64,000 bases of DNA from Hericium rajendrae (GCA_033439255.1 CM065888.1:992001-1056000); one strand, 5' to 3'; counted from the stretch's first letter, positions 47,914 through 60,290 are shown. A program made the numbers and translations. Notes: a model not told the origin generated them from the sequence alone.

Positions 47914-49944
47914 CTATGCTCCCACAAACTCAAAGCACCTCAACCCATTCCCCTGTTCCACCCGCGAATAGCACAGCTGCTTCACCAACACATCCACATG
48001 TGGGCGGAAATCTCGCGAGCCGGACACGGTCAGCTTAGAGAGCAGCGGCAGCAATGGGTCCTTGCTGCCCTCCAGGGCCCCGCGGAGCTGCGCCTCCGAC
48101 TCGCCGACTATCAGCGCCTCAAGCACGCCGCGGACCGCGTCGCCCGAAAGCGTGAGGTGCGCCGCCCGGGAGAGCTGCGCCAGAAGGGGCTGCCACACGT
48201 CCGCGACCATGCCCGGGTCTGCCGCCGGCCAGACGTCGTTCCCCGCTCCGAGCCGGCTTTGAAGGGGCGTGGAGATGTGCAGCGCCTGTGGCTCGGAGAG
48301 GAAGTCGTGCCATGGGCGTGACCAGACGGCGTCCGCGAGCGCGGTGAAGTCGTCGGCGGTGGAGAAGATGGGTCGCGGCTCGGCGAGGATGAGCGCTTCG
48401 CGGCGTAGTTTTGTTTCGTCTCTGTCGAGGGAGCGCATGCGCATGAACCACAGGACGAAGGACGGGGAGTCGATGGCATCGGCGGTATCGAGGGATGCGT
48501 CGCATGGCGGTGACGCACCCTCGCGCGCGACGGACAGCTGGGCGGTCTTGTGTGCGCAGACAAGACGGATGTGGTAGAAATTGTCTTCCGTTTCCCCGTC
48601 TTGCCCTTCCGCGGCCATGTCGAGAAAGCGGGCCGACAGGGCGTCGATGAAATGCACGCACTCTGCGAAGCGCGGCGCGTCGTCGCGGATCCGCACGTCC
48701 ACCTGGGCAGTCTTTGGGAGGAGCATGGCACCAAGCAAAAGTTTCACATCGCGCGCACGACCGGACACGCGCAGATGGACAAGCTTGTCGAGAAGGACCG
48801 CTGGCCAGTCGGAGGACGCGTGTACCCGTGCCGGCGATGCGCCCAGTGGCAGTTGGAGGGAAAGCGTCTCGAGATTTGGCGTGCGATATAGAAGGTGCAA
48901 GAGCTGCGGGATGGATGACGTCCAGGCCAGATGCGCCTCTCGAAGATCATGAAATGTCGGTATCAGGTGCCAGACATCACCTCCCTCCTGAGGGGACCGG
49001 GCATTGATCCTCCCCGCGAAGCCCTGCTCAACATGCAGAGCCTGCACGTGTGGCATCCAGCAGAGCAGCGTCACCAGGTCCCATATATGATACATGCTCT
49101 GGAGCCGCAGGTGTGTCAGCTCGTGCAGAACCGGCGTGCGCACGTTCGTCGTCTCATATAGCTCCATGAAGCCGCCTCCGAGTTCCAAAGATCGCAGATG
49201 CGGCGCGGCTTTGAGCAACCAGTGCAAGTGCACGCCGTCCAGGCAGAAGCCCCCCAGACGCAAATGCCGCAGTGCCAGAGGTGTCGACACGAAAGGGGTG
49301 TAGATGCCTTCGGATAGAGCGAGGCGGCGCACCGACGGGACGCGGTCCATGTTCAGAGGCAGGCCGATGAGGCTCGATCGGAGGCCTTTGGAGACGTTCA
49401 GCACGAGGGTGTGCAGGCCTGGTGTCTCCATCTCCTCCACGAGACCAATTAGCGTCTCCACTACGCCCATGAACGCCACCGTGGACGAGTTCGAGCTGCT
49501 ATGGTTTGCAGACAGAAGGAGCGAGCGGACACGGTGCATATTCCGTATGAGGAGCTCGAATCTGGACACATCGTGGGCCCAACGAGATACAGAGATCTCG
49601 ATGGAGACGGCCGCCGGATGCGAGCGCCGTAGGGACTCTGCAAACCAGGGCACGGAGACGCCGGCGGGGTTATGCGTCCAGAGCATGGGCGTTTGCAACG
49701 TGATGAGGCGCCAACGTCTGCAAACGTGGGAGAAAGGCATGCAGGTCGGCGAGCGTTGGTCCGCCAAGGGCATCCCGTCTTGCAGCAATAGATCCAGATT
49801 GAGTTGCTCGCGCTCACAGACGCACATCCATAGTATGCCTACTAGGAGTTCGGGAAGAAGACGGGATATCGGGGCGTCGGATGCGGGGGTATGATTATCT
49901 TGTTGCAACCTTGATCGGGTAACGCCGGCGGTTTGGATGTCCAT
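47914..49944 (-). CDS. F-box protein of the agaricomycete LRR-like type
   Basis: Single exon, 676 codons, ATG at 49944. An F-box-like segment lies at residues about 27-95: ISRLLPELLVGILWMCVCER then CMPFSHVCRRWRLITLQTPM and LWT, the pattern seen in very large F-box families of mushroom fungi. The remainder is an irregular leucine-rich series (LRHLRLGGFCLDG, LRSLELGGGFMELYE, LTHLRLQSMYHIWDL, LETLSLQLPLGA) ending CFEFVGA. It probably serves as an SCF substrate receptor. It is unrelated in detail to the F-box/C-x2-C cluster at 17-28 kb and has no introns. Gene borders are clear. Confidence 0.85.
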   Translation of the reverse strand: MDIQTAGVTRSRLQQDNHTPASDAPISRLLPELLVGILWMCVCEREQLNLDLLLQDGMPLADQRSPTCMPFSHVCRRWRLITLQTPMLWTHNPAGVSVPWFAESLRRSHPAAVSIEISVSRWAHDVSRFELLIRNMHRVRSLLLSANHSSSNSSTVAFMGVVETLIGLVEEMETPGLHTLVLNVSKGLRSSLIGLPLNMDRVPSVRRLALSEGIYTPFVSTPLALRHLRLGGFCLDGVHLHWLLKAAPHLRSLELGGGFMELYETTNVRTPVLHELTHLRLQSMYHIWDLVTLLCWMPHVQALHVEQGFAGRINARSPQEGGDVWHLIPTFHDLREAHLAWTSSIPQLLHLLYRTPNLETLSLQLPLGASPARVHASSDWPAVLLDKLVHLRVSGRARDVKLLLGAMLLPKTAQVDVRIRDDAPRFAECVHFIDALSARFLDMAAEGQDGETEDNFYHIRLVCAHKTAQLSVAREGASPPCDASLDTADAIDSPSFVLWFMRMRSLDRDETKLRREALILAEPRPIFSTADDFTALADAVWSRPWHDFLSEPQALHISTPLQSRLGAGNDVWPAADPGMVADVWQPLLAQLSRAAHLTLSGDAVRGVLEALIVGESEAQLRGALEGSKDPLLPLLSKLTVSGSRDFRPHVDVLVKQLCYSRVEQGNGLRCFEFVGA

Positions 49945-50906
49945 GATTACCCTGCTGGAAAGATATTTCGGTCAACCACGCTGGACGACAGGAACACTGG
50001 AGGAATGAGAGATCTCTGCGCTCGGTAACGCAAGTTAACGACGGCACACTGCTGGCATTGGCGTAGTTGCCCAGTGTCGATGATATATAAAGCCGAGCAG
50101 GGCGAAGCACTCACTGTAATGATGTGAAGGCCTTTCCTCCGTCCATCGTCCGACAGTCAAGAAATTGTGCGGGGTATGGGGGTAGGGTCGAAGACCGGTC
50201 GAGATACTGGCCTACTCTGGGAGAAGTCGGTACGGTCTTCTTAGTGGAACCCAAGCGTCAAATCATAATGCTTCCCCGGTGGCAGACAGCCTTTCTGTGG
50301 CCATTGTGAGTGTGTAACATGAAGTAAGCGGCGAGTTACGTGTCCACCTGATCAGTATCTTGACATCAGAATGTAAACTGCAAAGGCGTGGAATTAGGAT
50401 GAACCATAGCTGACGCTTCGTCCGGTGGAAATATACATTTGTAAAAATAGAATCTACGCCCGACCAAACGGGGTTGTTCTGTGTTGGAAGGCAGTCTTCT
50501 GTACTTGTTCATGTCGCTTTAAGTACAGGCGTAGCGTCGCGCATGTTCATTGGTCGGGTGCGCAAGGAATTTTGATCGTTCTGATACAGTATCGCGCACG
50601 GAGACTGCCGCAAACACTGAAATGGACATAAGCAAATGCCATGCCTTCCACCAATAGCATGAGACCAGAAGGCGCCGGTGCGGACGCCGGACGAAGTGCA
50701 CGTTTCTTGCTCCAAACAGATTCGAGAAGTGAGTGAACGTCAGTCATTGGAGCGGTGAGATACAAAAAAGCCGGCAAGATCACTACATAATAAGATAGGC
50801 AGCAAAACACACCGACCTCGCACTCCCTCAACCCGACGACTTCTCGGCCTGTTGCGCAAGCAGCCGTCTGAGAAAGCAAAAGTCAGGCAAACAAATTATA
50901 GAAGCG
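49945..50906. other. Intergenic, no supported gene
   Basis: About 960 bases between the F-box gene start and the CUE-protein stop. A TATATAAAG element at about 50081-50089 lies 137 bases upstream of the F-box ATG on the other strand. Small frames only. Confidence 0.4.
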
Positions 50907-51700
50907 TTATGCGACGCACTGTCGTGCAGCAAGGATCATCTTCGCCTTGCGCTCGCGGAGACTGGCCTCGCGCTTCTCTGCCGTATCCTCCCATACCGCG
51001 CGTCCACCTGCGTCGGCTTCGGCTGCCATTTCTTCGGCCGTCGCTGCGCGCTGCTCAAGCTGGAACCGTGAGATCAGGCTCTCGGATTTCTTTGCCGCTG
51101 AGGTAGAAGCGCCGGTTGGTCGTGGGGGGACTGCAGGTGCAGGCGCACGGGCGGTAGCAGAGCGAGGATAAAGCGTGAAGTATGCCGGAGGCGGCTGCAT
51201 GAACGTGATGCGAGTTCAGCAGCAAGTGAAAAGCAAGTCAACGAGCCAACGTACTGCCTCCAGGAATCCACGCTCTATGATCTTATCCGACGTTTGCTGG
51301 ACAGATCCTGTCCGCAAGAGGTCATAATGTATGTTTTCCCTATATTTTGAAGACAATCAAAATATACTTGCTCTAGAAAAGAATGATACGGACCTTGGCA
51401 TGTCGGGAAACATTGCGCTAATGGTTTCGGTCTAGTATGGCGTGACCTCATTCGCCTTCAGCTGCCCTGAAGTGAAGGATGAGGCAGACGCACCATGTCG
51501 GGTGTCACCTTCTTAGGCCTAAATCGCAAAGCCCGGGCAGCTGCCTGCTCCTCGGAGGGCTCATTCTCTAGAGAATATACATTCCAATGGTTCACGCGAG
51601 GGAAGTGGTATCTGCATAAGCACTTACTGGATGTGGTCGCCCAGCGAACGATAAAGACGATGACGGCGAAGGCAACAAATGCGTTGACGACTTCTCCCAT
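50907..51700 (-). CDS. CUE1: CUE-domain ER membrane protein, Cue1-like ERAD factor
   Basis: ATG at 51700. An N-terminal membrane anchor (VVNAFVAFAVIVFIVRWATT) is followed by a spliced linker (NEPSEEQAAARALRFRPKKV). A CUE domain is spread over three exons: VTPDM, AMFPDMPR, then ENIHYDLLRTGSVQQTSDKI and IERGFLEA. The last exon reads PPPAYFTLYPRSATARAPAP and SESLISRFQLEQRAATAEE, ending AARQCVA (stop 50907). Order and size match Cue1, which anchors the E2 Ubc7 at the ER and stimulates ubiquitin chain growth in ER-associated degradation. The CUE signature MFP...DLL is present. The C-terminal helix could be the E2-binding region, by analogy. Confidence 0.85.
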
Positions 51701-53884
51701 GGACGGTATTGCGAGAGATGGGCAGTTGGTGGCGACGTGTGGTGGTCGGCTTCAAGGGGGTAGGATGGCGGTGACTCTGCCGCTGTGACAGCGGAGCGCT
51801 CGTATCATGTGATATCGGCGCATCAAGCGCGCGTCGGGAGTGCGTCGGGCTCGTCGTCGTTCTTGTCGTCGACGACTCACGACCATTTTCTGTTCATAGT
51901 AGCGACAGTCACCACGATGCCCAGTCTTCTTTCTACACTTTATACAGGATGAATGGACTAGATCCCGCTCATGTTCAAGGTAAGCGACGTATCAAGTCAT
52001 GTTATCATTGATGCGTTTTATGCACTGTAGCGACAAATCTCCTTCGTCTAGCGTCTGTTCTTTCCATCTTCCAAATCATGGGTATTCATGCCTCAGACTA
52101 TGTGTCATTGGCGACATATACCTTGCCGATCAGTTTTATATCTAATTAACGCAGGTACTCGTTGAGAAATATTGAAGGGACGATGACATTGAACATGTCG
52201 CATTCTCCTGAGCAACGGGACGAGGACTAGGCGCTGCGAATAAGGCATCACAGAAGCATACAGTCAAAAAAGCTGGAGGAAAGAGATAGTTGTACGGCTC
52301 TTCCTCTGAAGATCAGACGTTGGGAAGCTCATGGGAAGCCCATCCACGTCGGGAAGTAGCGCCAAGCTGGTACTGGTGAGAAAAGGTAGGCAAACGAAGC
52401 AGCTGTCGACCAATCGACTCTGCTGGAGACCTCACCTGCATTTTTGAATCCATACAGAATGCTACACCTGCTTCACGAATACACGACCTTGACGTACATT
52501 TGTTACTGCCGAGAAAAGGGCTGTACTTGACTGCACGCGCATGTCTAGTCGGGTGCGGGTTCTCTGCCCATTCAATAAATGCACGTCGAAAGGGCTGCAG
52601 GAGACGCAGCCACCGAGACGAAGGGTACGTCGCCTTTGACTCTGTTATCCGACACATGAGGGAAAGCGAGAGCAATGGCGAGCGCATTTGACCATCAGCC
52701 AAGGAAGCCAAAACCATCGAGCACCCACAGCTTAGCAATGACGAACGAGAGCAATTGACCACTCTATTGGCCCGTCATCATACTTTCAGAATCAGTTGCG
52801 GGGCTCGCCACGGTGATGCATCGGGGCTGCTGGAAACCTGTTCTGAAGAGGCCGACAGGGCCAACAGGGCCGACAAACTCTGGCCCGGGTACCTCTGCGT
52901 GGACCCATCGAGGAGAAGCCTTGACGTGTTCCGCGCACTTTGTTTGGAGCAGACACTCTCGGATTCCATACGTTCTCGAGACTGAAACATGACGCGGGAC
53001 TTGCACTTACGGCGGTGGCGACACAACCGAAGTGCAGCGAAGATGGAAGCAGCTGGCGTATCTCCGGTCGATTTCGTCCTGTCGTATGGCAGGTCGAATC
53101 ACGAACCTCCTCAGCGCACGAAACGGTCTGGAATGCAGTTTGGAAGATGCATGCGCCTTGAGATCGATGCAGCACGGCGGAGGCGACCAAGAGGATACGG
53201 GCGTCATTTGTCATGGACACTACAAAATACGAGCCAGAGATAATTGAACGTCCAGAATTCAGTACGAAGACCGATCCTCGGCGCTGGGAAACCCGTCATG
53301 CGTCACAAAGCGCACCAATGTTATTTTGGGCGCGCAGGAGGACCCAAGCGAGGCAAAGACCGCGTACTGTAATCGAGGCGAAGTCTGTGAGCATCTGAAA
53401 CTCAGCACGAGCGTCCAGACCTGTGTCGAACTCTTGTCAGAGAAATTGCAAAGTCTCGCCGCGGGGAGGCGCATCCTGTGAAGTAACCACATCAACGTTT
53501 GGCTTCAGACAATGCAAGGGGTAAAATCGCAGCTAACTGACTCTGCACCAGATACAATGCGAGTGCACTGGAGGTTGGCATGCAGACGGAGAGAAGTAGG
53601 AGTGGACACTTGAACGGTAGGAGGCAGGGGAGTATGAAAACAAAAGGAATGGATTGCTGGAGGTACAGTACGTGATGCAGCTCCGAGAGCTCAGTAATCT
53701 ACATAAAGGAAGGGATTGCTGGAGGTACAGTATGTGACGCAGCTCTCAGAGCTCAATAATCTACAAGTCTATGCAACGCATCGTCGCGACGCGGCTGCGG
53801 AAGCTTACAAACGCGACAGTCAATTACTTCGAGCAACATCATAGCAAAGAAGCCAGTCAATGCACACTGAGTCTATCAGCGCGT
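51701..53884. other. Intergenic with duplicated segment upstream of the FRE block
   Basis: No gene supported. From about 52721 the sequence is a diverged copy of 56396 onward (shared: GAGCAATTGACCA, GTTGCGGGGCTCGC, GAGGCCGACAGGGCCAACAG). The two copies do not keep the same open frame, so this part is judged non-coding. A 62-bp unit is present twice at about 53653-53776. Confidence 0.55.
53653..53776. repeat. 62-bp direct repeat, two copies
   Basis: GATTGCTGGAGGTACAGTA begins at about 53652 and again 62 bases later, each followed by TGCAGCTC/CGCAGCTC and AATCTACA. The corresponding place in unit 2 (about 57550) has a single copy. Confidence 0.75.
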
Positions 53885-56046
53885 CTACCATCCAAACACC
53901 CTGTATACAAATCCCATGATTAGTTTCCTCAAACCACGAACGAAGCGAAAATAAAATACGCACTCTTCATACGTCTCAACGCCCCCACAAGCATTCCAAC
54001 TTCCCCAATCCATACCGCCTACAGCCTGCGAGGATGCATCAGCCATTTCCACCGGCCCACACGTCGCGATCACGACACCGCACGGCTTGCCGCCGGCATC
54101 AACGGTCCTCCCACTCTTGTACGCCGCCCCCACATCATCGGCCGTTGCGTTCAGCACGGCAGGGAGATTAGGCCGGCCAGGTTGGAGCATGATCCCGGCG
54201 GGAAGCGCGGGGACCGAGGGCGAGGTCGGCGCGCGGGTGTAGTGCACCGTCATGCGGAGCTGCAGCGTCGGCGTTCTGGCGGCCGGGTGTAGGAGAAGGG
54301 AGATCAACGTCGGGAGCAGATCGCTGATTGCGGCTGGTGTGACGGAGTCAAAATTAGGGCGCAAAGGGAGGGGAGAAGTAGGCTTACAAGGCTGCGAGAC
54401 GGACCAGATTACCTCGATGGTGCAGAGCCTGCTCTGCCCTGCGACGTGACGCTGAAGGAGGTCCTCGAGAACCGAGAGCACGAAGGTGATCCCGCTGCCG
54501 CCAGCAACGAGCACCGCACCGGAGTAGGATGCCAGCACGGTGTATCCCGGACCGCCTGGTATAATGCCCCTCCGTCAAGCTATATGCTAGACAAGATTAA
54601 GGGGAAAGACTGACCGTATGGTCCCTCGACGATCACCCTTGCCCTCCGTCCCGGATTCGCTTCCTCTTCAAAGGAACTTGAATCTTTCTCTGACAAGTTC
54701 CCCCACTTCGAATCCCCCTTCGCAACGCCATACAACCAGCTTGTCCACGGGCCCCCTCTCTTGACAACGAGCTCCAGACCCGCACCGCTTCCCGCGGCAG
54801 TCGCGATCGTGAACGGCTTCATCGTGCCCGTGGTCAGGCGCAGCGCCGTCTCCAGCCACGCGAACATGCCGGACGACGGGGGCAAAACGGCGAGGCGGAC
54901 GTGCTGCCCCGCGCGCCAGCCCGTGCTGATGCCAGGCACAGTGACCAGCGTGCTGCCGACGGACGAAAGCTGCGTGAGGGTTGCGGTCTGGGTGCGCGTC
55001 TTGAGCAGGCGCAGGAGGCGGTCGAAGGCGATCAGGGCGACTGCGGCGAAGACGTAGTTGTGGGTCAAGGGGAAGTGATAGTATGCCTGGCGGATGATGT
55101 CGTGATGAGCACCTGAAGCAGATTAAAAAGGGGAGGTACATACCGCGACCAGAAGGCCGGTGAAGCCTGCGACGTGGCTTGTCCAGAAGAGAGTGTACGA
55201 TCTCTCGCGGACGTACCGAGTGGAAAAGAGCGCGAGGATGTCGAGCGATACGAGGCCTGTGAGACCCCACCTGACGAAGGGCTTTGCAAATGACGCAGCC
55301 ACGGTACCGGCACTTGACCATTCATAAACTAGCAGCGCAATTATTCAGTAAGCGTGAAAAAGCTGAAGCGAACGGGCGAGCTTGAGGAGACGTACTGTAT
55401 CCCATGAAATGGATATTGATTGCGAGGACAACGATACGACCAGCGAATCGGTGGATGAAATTCAACTGTACAAGCGTTCATGAATTCCTGCCGTTGCGTG
55501 GCACACGAGGAACTAATAGATAATACTTACCTTCTCATACGGAATGCCGCTCAGCAGACTTAGCACATTGTTCTTGTTCGCAAGAGCGACCACAATAGGG
55601 ACCTGCGAGATCGCGACGAAGCCCTCGCGCGTGCTGTCCGTGAACGGGTCAGACTTGAACGTTCCAGCATACAACAGGATGCCAAAGTAGGCCCCTAGGA
55701 CACAGAGCCGGCCGAACGAGAATCCCGGCGCGACGCGGTAGTGGAGGACGCAGCCCACGAACGGGTGGATGTACGTCGACCAGCGCCGCGCACGGATGGG
55801 CAGCTTCGGCGTCCTAACGTCGGCGGAGTCTGGGGCGGCTTTGCTCTGGGACAGGCCGCGCGAGCGTAGCATCCACCCGCTCCCCGGGACGTCGATAAAG
55901 CGGGAAAGGGCGCGAGGGAGGGTCGTCAGGACAAAGAGACCGAAGAGCGCGAGGAGCAAGGCGTCGATGTGAAAGACAAAGTCGACATTGTTGAACTTTG
56001 GAGGCGGGGGTGCGGCCGGCGCTGAGCTTGCAGAGGGCGCGGACAT
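53885..56046 (-). CDS. Ferric-chelate reductase (FRE family), copy 1
   Basis: Plasma-membrane flavocytochrome b reducing extracellular ferric (or cupric) chelates with NADPH for iron uptake. ATG at 56046. The N-terminus has an early helix (DALLLALFGLFVLTTLPRAL), then FGRLCVLGAYFGILLYAG and SQVPIVVALANKNNVLSLLS. Haem-binding His pairs stand in FIHRFAGRIVVLAINIHFMG and SHVAGFTGLLVAAYYH. The FAD-binding site reads MKPFTIATA, where the family normally has HPFT. NADPH motifs are VLVAGGSGITFVLSVLEDLL and CGPVEMAD. About eight introns; the final exon encodes only VFGW (stop 53885). Regulation by iron is expected from the family, but I saw no convincing GATA-type operator. Confidence 0.9.
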
Positions 56047-56395
56047 CTCTGTAGATAACCAGATCTAGAGCAGAGTGAAAGGTGATGATCTGAAATACGC
56101 ATCCTCGATATATACCAGCAGGCGATCTAACACGTGGAGAAGATGCAGGCCGCCGAGTCTGTTATCAAGCCGACAGCTGGACGGCACAACCGATGGTCGG
56201 AGACGCAGTATCGCGGATGTGGATCGATAAAACTTCATGCTGTAACAATGGTAACGCATTGTCTTTTGCAGCTCAAATAATCTAGACGAATCTAGATCGT
56301 TGTAGGGGGAAACGGCGCTCCAACTGCCAGATTACTGTTACAGCTTGTTACAGCTGCTGTGATGCGATCTTCGGGGCGGTCAGTTCTTCCTCCAT

Positions 56396-59300
56396 CGAGC
56401 ACCTCAGCAACGACGAACCAGAGCAATTGACCAATCTGATGACCGCTTCGCAATACTCTCAATACCGGTTGCGGGGCTCGCTACGGAGATGCGTCCGCCG
56501 GAGCCGCCCAAAACCTGTTCTGAGGAGGCCGACAGGGCCAACAGAGCAGATAAACTCTCGCCTGGGTACATCTGAGCGGACCTGTAGAGAAGAAGCCGCA
56601 CAGGCGTTCTCGAGACTGGAACATGACGCAGCATCTGCACCAGATAGCCGCTCGAAGTGCAGCTCCACACCTCAGGCCGGCATATCTCTGGTCGAAGTTG
56701 TCCCGCCGTGCCAGCAGGTTAAACTTGTTAAACTACCGACGTTTCTGAGACAAAAAAGGGACTGAAAGGCGCTTTGGAAGACGCGGCCGCCTTGGGATCG
56801 ATGCAGCACAGCGTTGGTGACCAAAAGGAGCTAAAAGAAAGGTGTGTTTTCATCGTGGATGCTGCGGCCAAGAAACCCAAGATCATCGAGTTCCAAGAAT
56901 CCAGTACGATGACCGATCCTCGGGGTTGGCAAACCTGTCCACGTCAAAGCCGCAACAACATTATCGCAGAAGGGCCAATAGCGAGACGAAGATGCGTAAC
57001 CAAGGCAAACCCCAAGAGGATCCAGACCTCAGGCCTCAGCGCTCAGCAGGAGCACCCCGGCCCATGTTGAACCCGTGTCAGAGAAGTCGCGAGGGCTCGC
57101 TGCGGTGCAAAGGCCGCCGCCAAAGCTGCTATGCCGCCGCCCCAGATACGTTTGGCGGGTGTGCTTGGAATCGGCGCGCGCAGCAATGTAATTTAGGATA
57201 AACGAAGATTATGAGCCGGGGGGCTGAGACATCTTTTTATGCGGTGTACTATCTCCCCGAAATGGGGTGACTGCTTTGTACTATTCACATCCTTCCTACC
57301 ACCAGGACGCCTCGAGCATGACGACGCACTACTTGTCTTGTGCCCGAACAGGAATTGTCATCGTATCTGTTTCTCTCCTTCAGTGCATGATCAAATAGCG
57401 TCTTTTCATTGGTTTTCTAATCTTCGCCTATAGGAGGCTTTTTTCTAAGGATGCGAATTGATGCATAAGGGCGCTCGATATCTAACTAGCGGTAAAAGTT
57501 CAAGTCCTAGGTTCTAATTGTAATCTCTGGGTATGAAAAGTAAAGGAAGGGATTGCTGGAGGTATGTATGTAGTGCAGCTCATCTGAGCTCAATAATCTA
57601 CAAGTCTAAGCCACTATGCAACGCGTCATTGCGACGCAGCTGCCAAATCTTACAGATACAGACACGACAGTCAAGTCCTTCCGGCGAGAAAGCACAGCAA
57701 AGCAGGGATCAGTCTATCAGCGCGTCTACCATCCGAACACCCTGTATGCAAATCCCATGATTAGTCTCCTCAAATCACCAACGAAGCCAAAATAAAATAC
57801 GCACTCCTCATATGTCTCGACGCCCCCGCACGCCTTCCACCGTCTCCAATCCATATTGCCCACAGCCTGCACGGATGCATCGGCCATCTCCACCGGCCCA
57901 CACGTCGCGAGCACGACACCGCACGGCCGGCCAAGCGCATCAACGGTCCTCCCGCTCGCGTATGCCGCGCCCACAGCATCGGCCGCCGCGTTCAGTACGG
58001 CGGGGAGATTTGGCCGGCCGGGCGCGAGCGTGATCTCGGCGGGGAGCGTTGGGAACGAGGGCGAGGTGGGGGCACGGGTGTAGTGCACGGTGGTGCGGAG
58101 CTGCAGGGTCGGCGTCCTTGCGGCCGGGTGTTGGAGGAGAGCGGCTAAGGTCGGGAGGAGATCGGTGATTGCGGCTGGCGAGATGGAGTCAAAATTAGGG
58201 CACAGAGGGAGGGGGGAGGCGGGCTTACAGGGCTGCGAGACGGACCAGATTACCTCGATGGTGCAGAGCCTGCTCTGCCCCGCGGCGTGACGCTGCAGCA
58301 AGTCCTCGAGAACCGACAGCACAAATGTGATACCGCTTCCACCAGCAATGAGCACTGCACCCGAGTAGGACGCAAGCACGGTGTATCCCGGTCCGCCTGG
58401 TATAATGCCCCTCCGTCAAGCTATATGCAAGACAAGATTAAGGGGAAAGACTGACCATACGGCCCCTCAACGAATACTCTTGCCTTCCGTCCTGGGTTAG
58501 CTTCCTCTGCGGATGGACCCACTTCTTTCTCCGCCACATTCCCCCGCTTTCCGCTCCCCTTCGCAACGCCATACAACCAGCTTGTCCACGCGCCCCCCTT
58601 CTTCACAACAAGCTCCAGCCCAGCACCGCTTCCCGCGGCAGTCGCGACCGTGAATGGCTTCATCGTGCCCGTGGCGAGGCGCAGGGCCGTCTCCAGCCAC
58701 GCCAGCACGCCGGACGATGGGGGGACGACGGCGAGGCGGACGTGCTGCCCCGCGCGCCAGCCCGCGCTGATACCGGGCACGGTGATCTGCGTGCTGCCGA
58801 CAGACGAAAGCGGTGTCAGGGTTGCGGTCTGTGCGCGTGTTTTGAGCAGACGCAGGACGCGATCGAAGGCGATGAGCGCGACTGCCGCGAAGACGTAGTT
58901 GTGAGTCAAGGGGATGTGGTAGTAAGCCTGAGCGAACGATCATCATGATGAGCATCTAATGCAGATTTAAAAAAAGGAGGTACGTACGGCGATCAGAAGG
59001 CCGGTGAAGCCTGCGATGTGGCTTGTCCAGAAGAGGGTGTACCACCTCTCGCGGACGTAGCGGGTTGAAAAAAGCGCGAGGATGTCGAGCGATACGAGGC
59101 CGACGAGACCCCACCTGATGAATGGGTGTGATAGTGACTCAGCCACGATGCCCTCGATTGACCAGCGATAGACTAGTAAGGCATTTTTTCAGCAAGCGCG
59201 AAGTAGCTCAAACCAAAATGGGCGGGCCTATGAAGACGTACTGAACCCCATGAAATGGATATTGATTGCAAGGACAACGATGCGACCAGCGAATCGATGT

Positions 59301-60290
59301 ATGAAATTCAACTATGCAAGCGTTTGTGAATATTTGCTGTAAGCGGCGCACGAAAAACTGACCTTTTCATACGGAATGCCGCTCAAGAGACTCAGCACAT
59401 TGTTCTTGTTCGCAAGAGCGACAACAATAGGGACCTGTGAGATCGCGATGAATCCCTCCCGCGTGTTGTTCGTAAACAGGTCAGATTTGAACGTCCCCGC
59501 GTACAGGAGAATACCAAAGTAGACCCCTAGGACACAGAGTCTGCCGAGCGAAAACCCCGGCGCCACGCGGTAGTGTAGGGCATAGCCTACGAATGGATGG
59601 ATATACGTCGACCAGCGCGGCGCACGGATGGGCAGCTTCGCTGTTCTGGCATCGGCGGCGACTTTGCTCTTGCACGGACCGCCTGAGTGTAGCATCCACC
59701 CGCTCCCCAGAGAGGAGACATCGAAGAAGCGGGCAAGGGCGCGAGGAAGGCTCGTCAGGACATAGAGACCGAACAGCGCGAGGAGGAGGACGTCGATGTG
59801 GAAGACAAAGTCGACGGTGTCGAACATTGCTGGGGCGGGCTGAGATGCGGCCGACGCTGAGCTTGAGGCAGAGCTAGGCCCCGTAGCAGAGGGTGCGGAC
59901 ATCCCTGTATAAATAACCAGAGATCGGAGTGGAGGGTGCTAACCTGAAATGCGCGTTCTTGATATATACCAGAAGGCGGTCTTACACGTGGAGAAGACGC
60001 AAGCCGAGTCTACATCAAGCCGACAGCTGGATGACACCACCGATGGGTCGAAGAAGCGGCGTCGCGGACGTGGATCCAATGGGATCATCCAAACCCGTCT
60101 ATCAGGCAGGCCATTACCAATACGCTGACAATGAGCGCATGACTGCTGGAGATAACGCAAAGAGTACAGCATGAAGGATATCATATCATACCGTCATGAA
60201 CTTGCAATGGTGACGCATTGAGTTAATGACCGAAGGAAAGGAGCAACTTCCGCGGGCGACTATTACAACCTGTGGTGCGGCGGTCAGTAC
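56396..60290. repeat. Tandem segmental duplication, unit 2 (ferric reductase block)
   Basis: Second unit of the block described at 52721. It is slightly longer, with about 80-100 extra bases in the FRE2 upstream region near 60085-60180. Right boundary approximate. Confidence 0.75.
57726..59902 (-). CDS. Ferric-chelate reductase (FRE family), copy 2
   Basis: Paralogue of the gene at 53885-56046 with the same exon-intron plan. ATG at 59902; its N-terminus has an insertion (ATGPSSASSSASAASQPAPA) compared with copy 1. Conserved parts: SQVPIVVALANKNNVLSLLS, NFIHRFAGRIVVLAINIHFM, HNYVFAAVALIAFDRVLRLL, LIAGGSGITFVLSVLEDLLQ and CGPVEMADASVQAVGNMDW, ending VFGW at 57726. The same Lys replaces His in MKPFTVATA. 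Both copies look functional: no stop or frameshift seen. Differences cluster in the N-terminus and in the loop after the FAD domain (SGKRGNVAEKEVGPSAEE here versus SKWGNLSEKDSSSFEEE), a sign of divergence after duplication. Confidence 0.9.

Larger units (their letters stand above)
52721..56395. repeat. Tandem segmental duplication, unit 1 (ferric reductase block)
   Basis: About 3.7 kb repeated head to tail as 56396-60290. The boundary motif CATCGAGCACC lies at about 52717 and 56393. Order in both units: a non-coding conserved segment, the 3' flank with GGATTGCTGGAGGTA, the ferric reductase gene, then its promoter side with AAGCCGACAGCTGGA. Confidence 0.8.
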
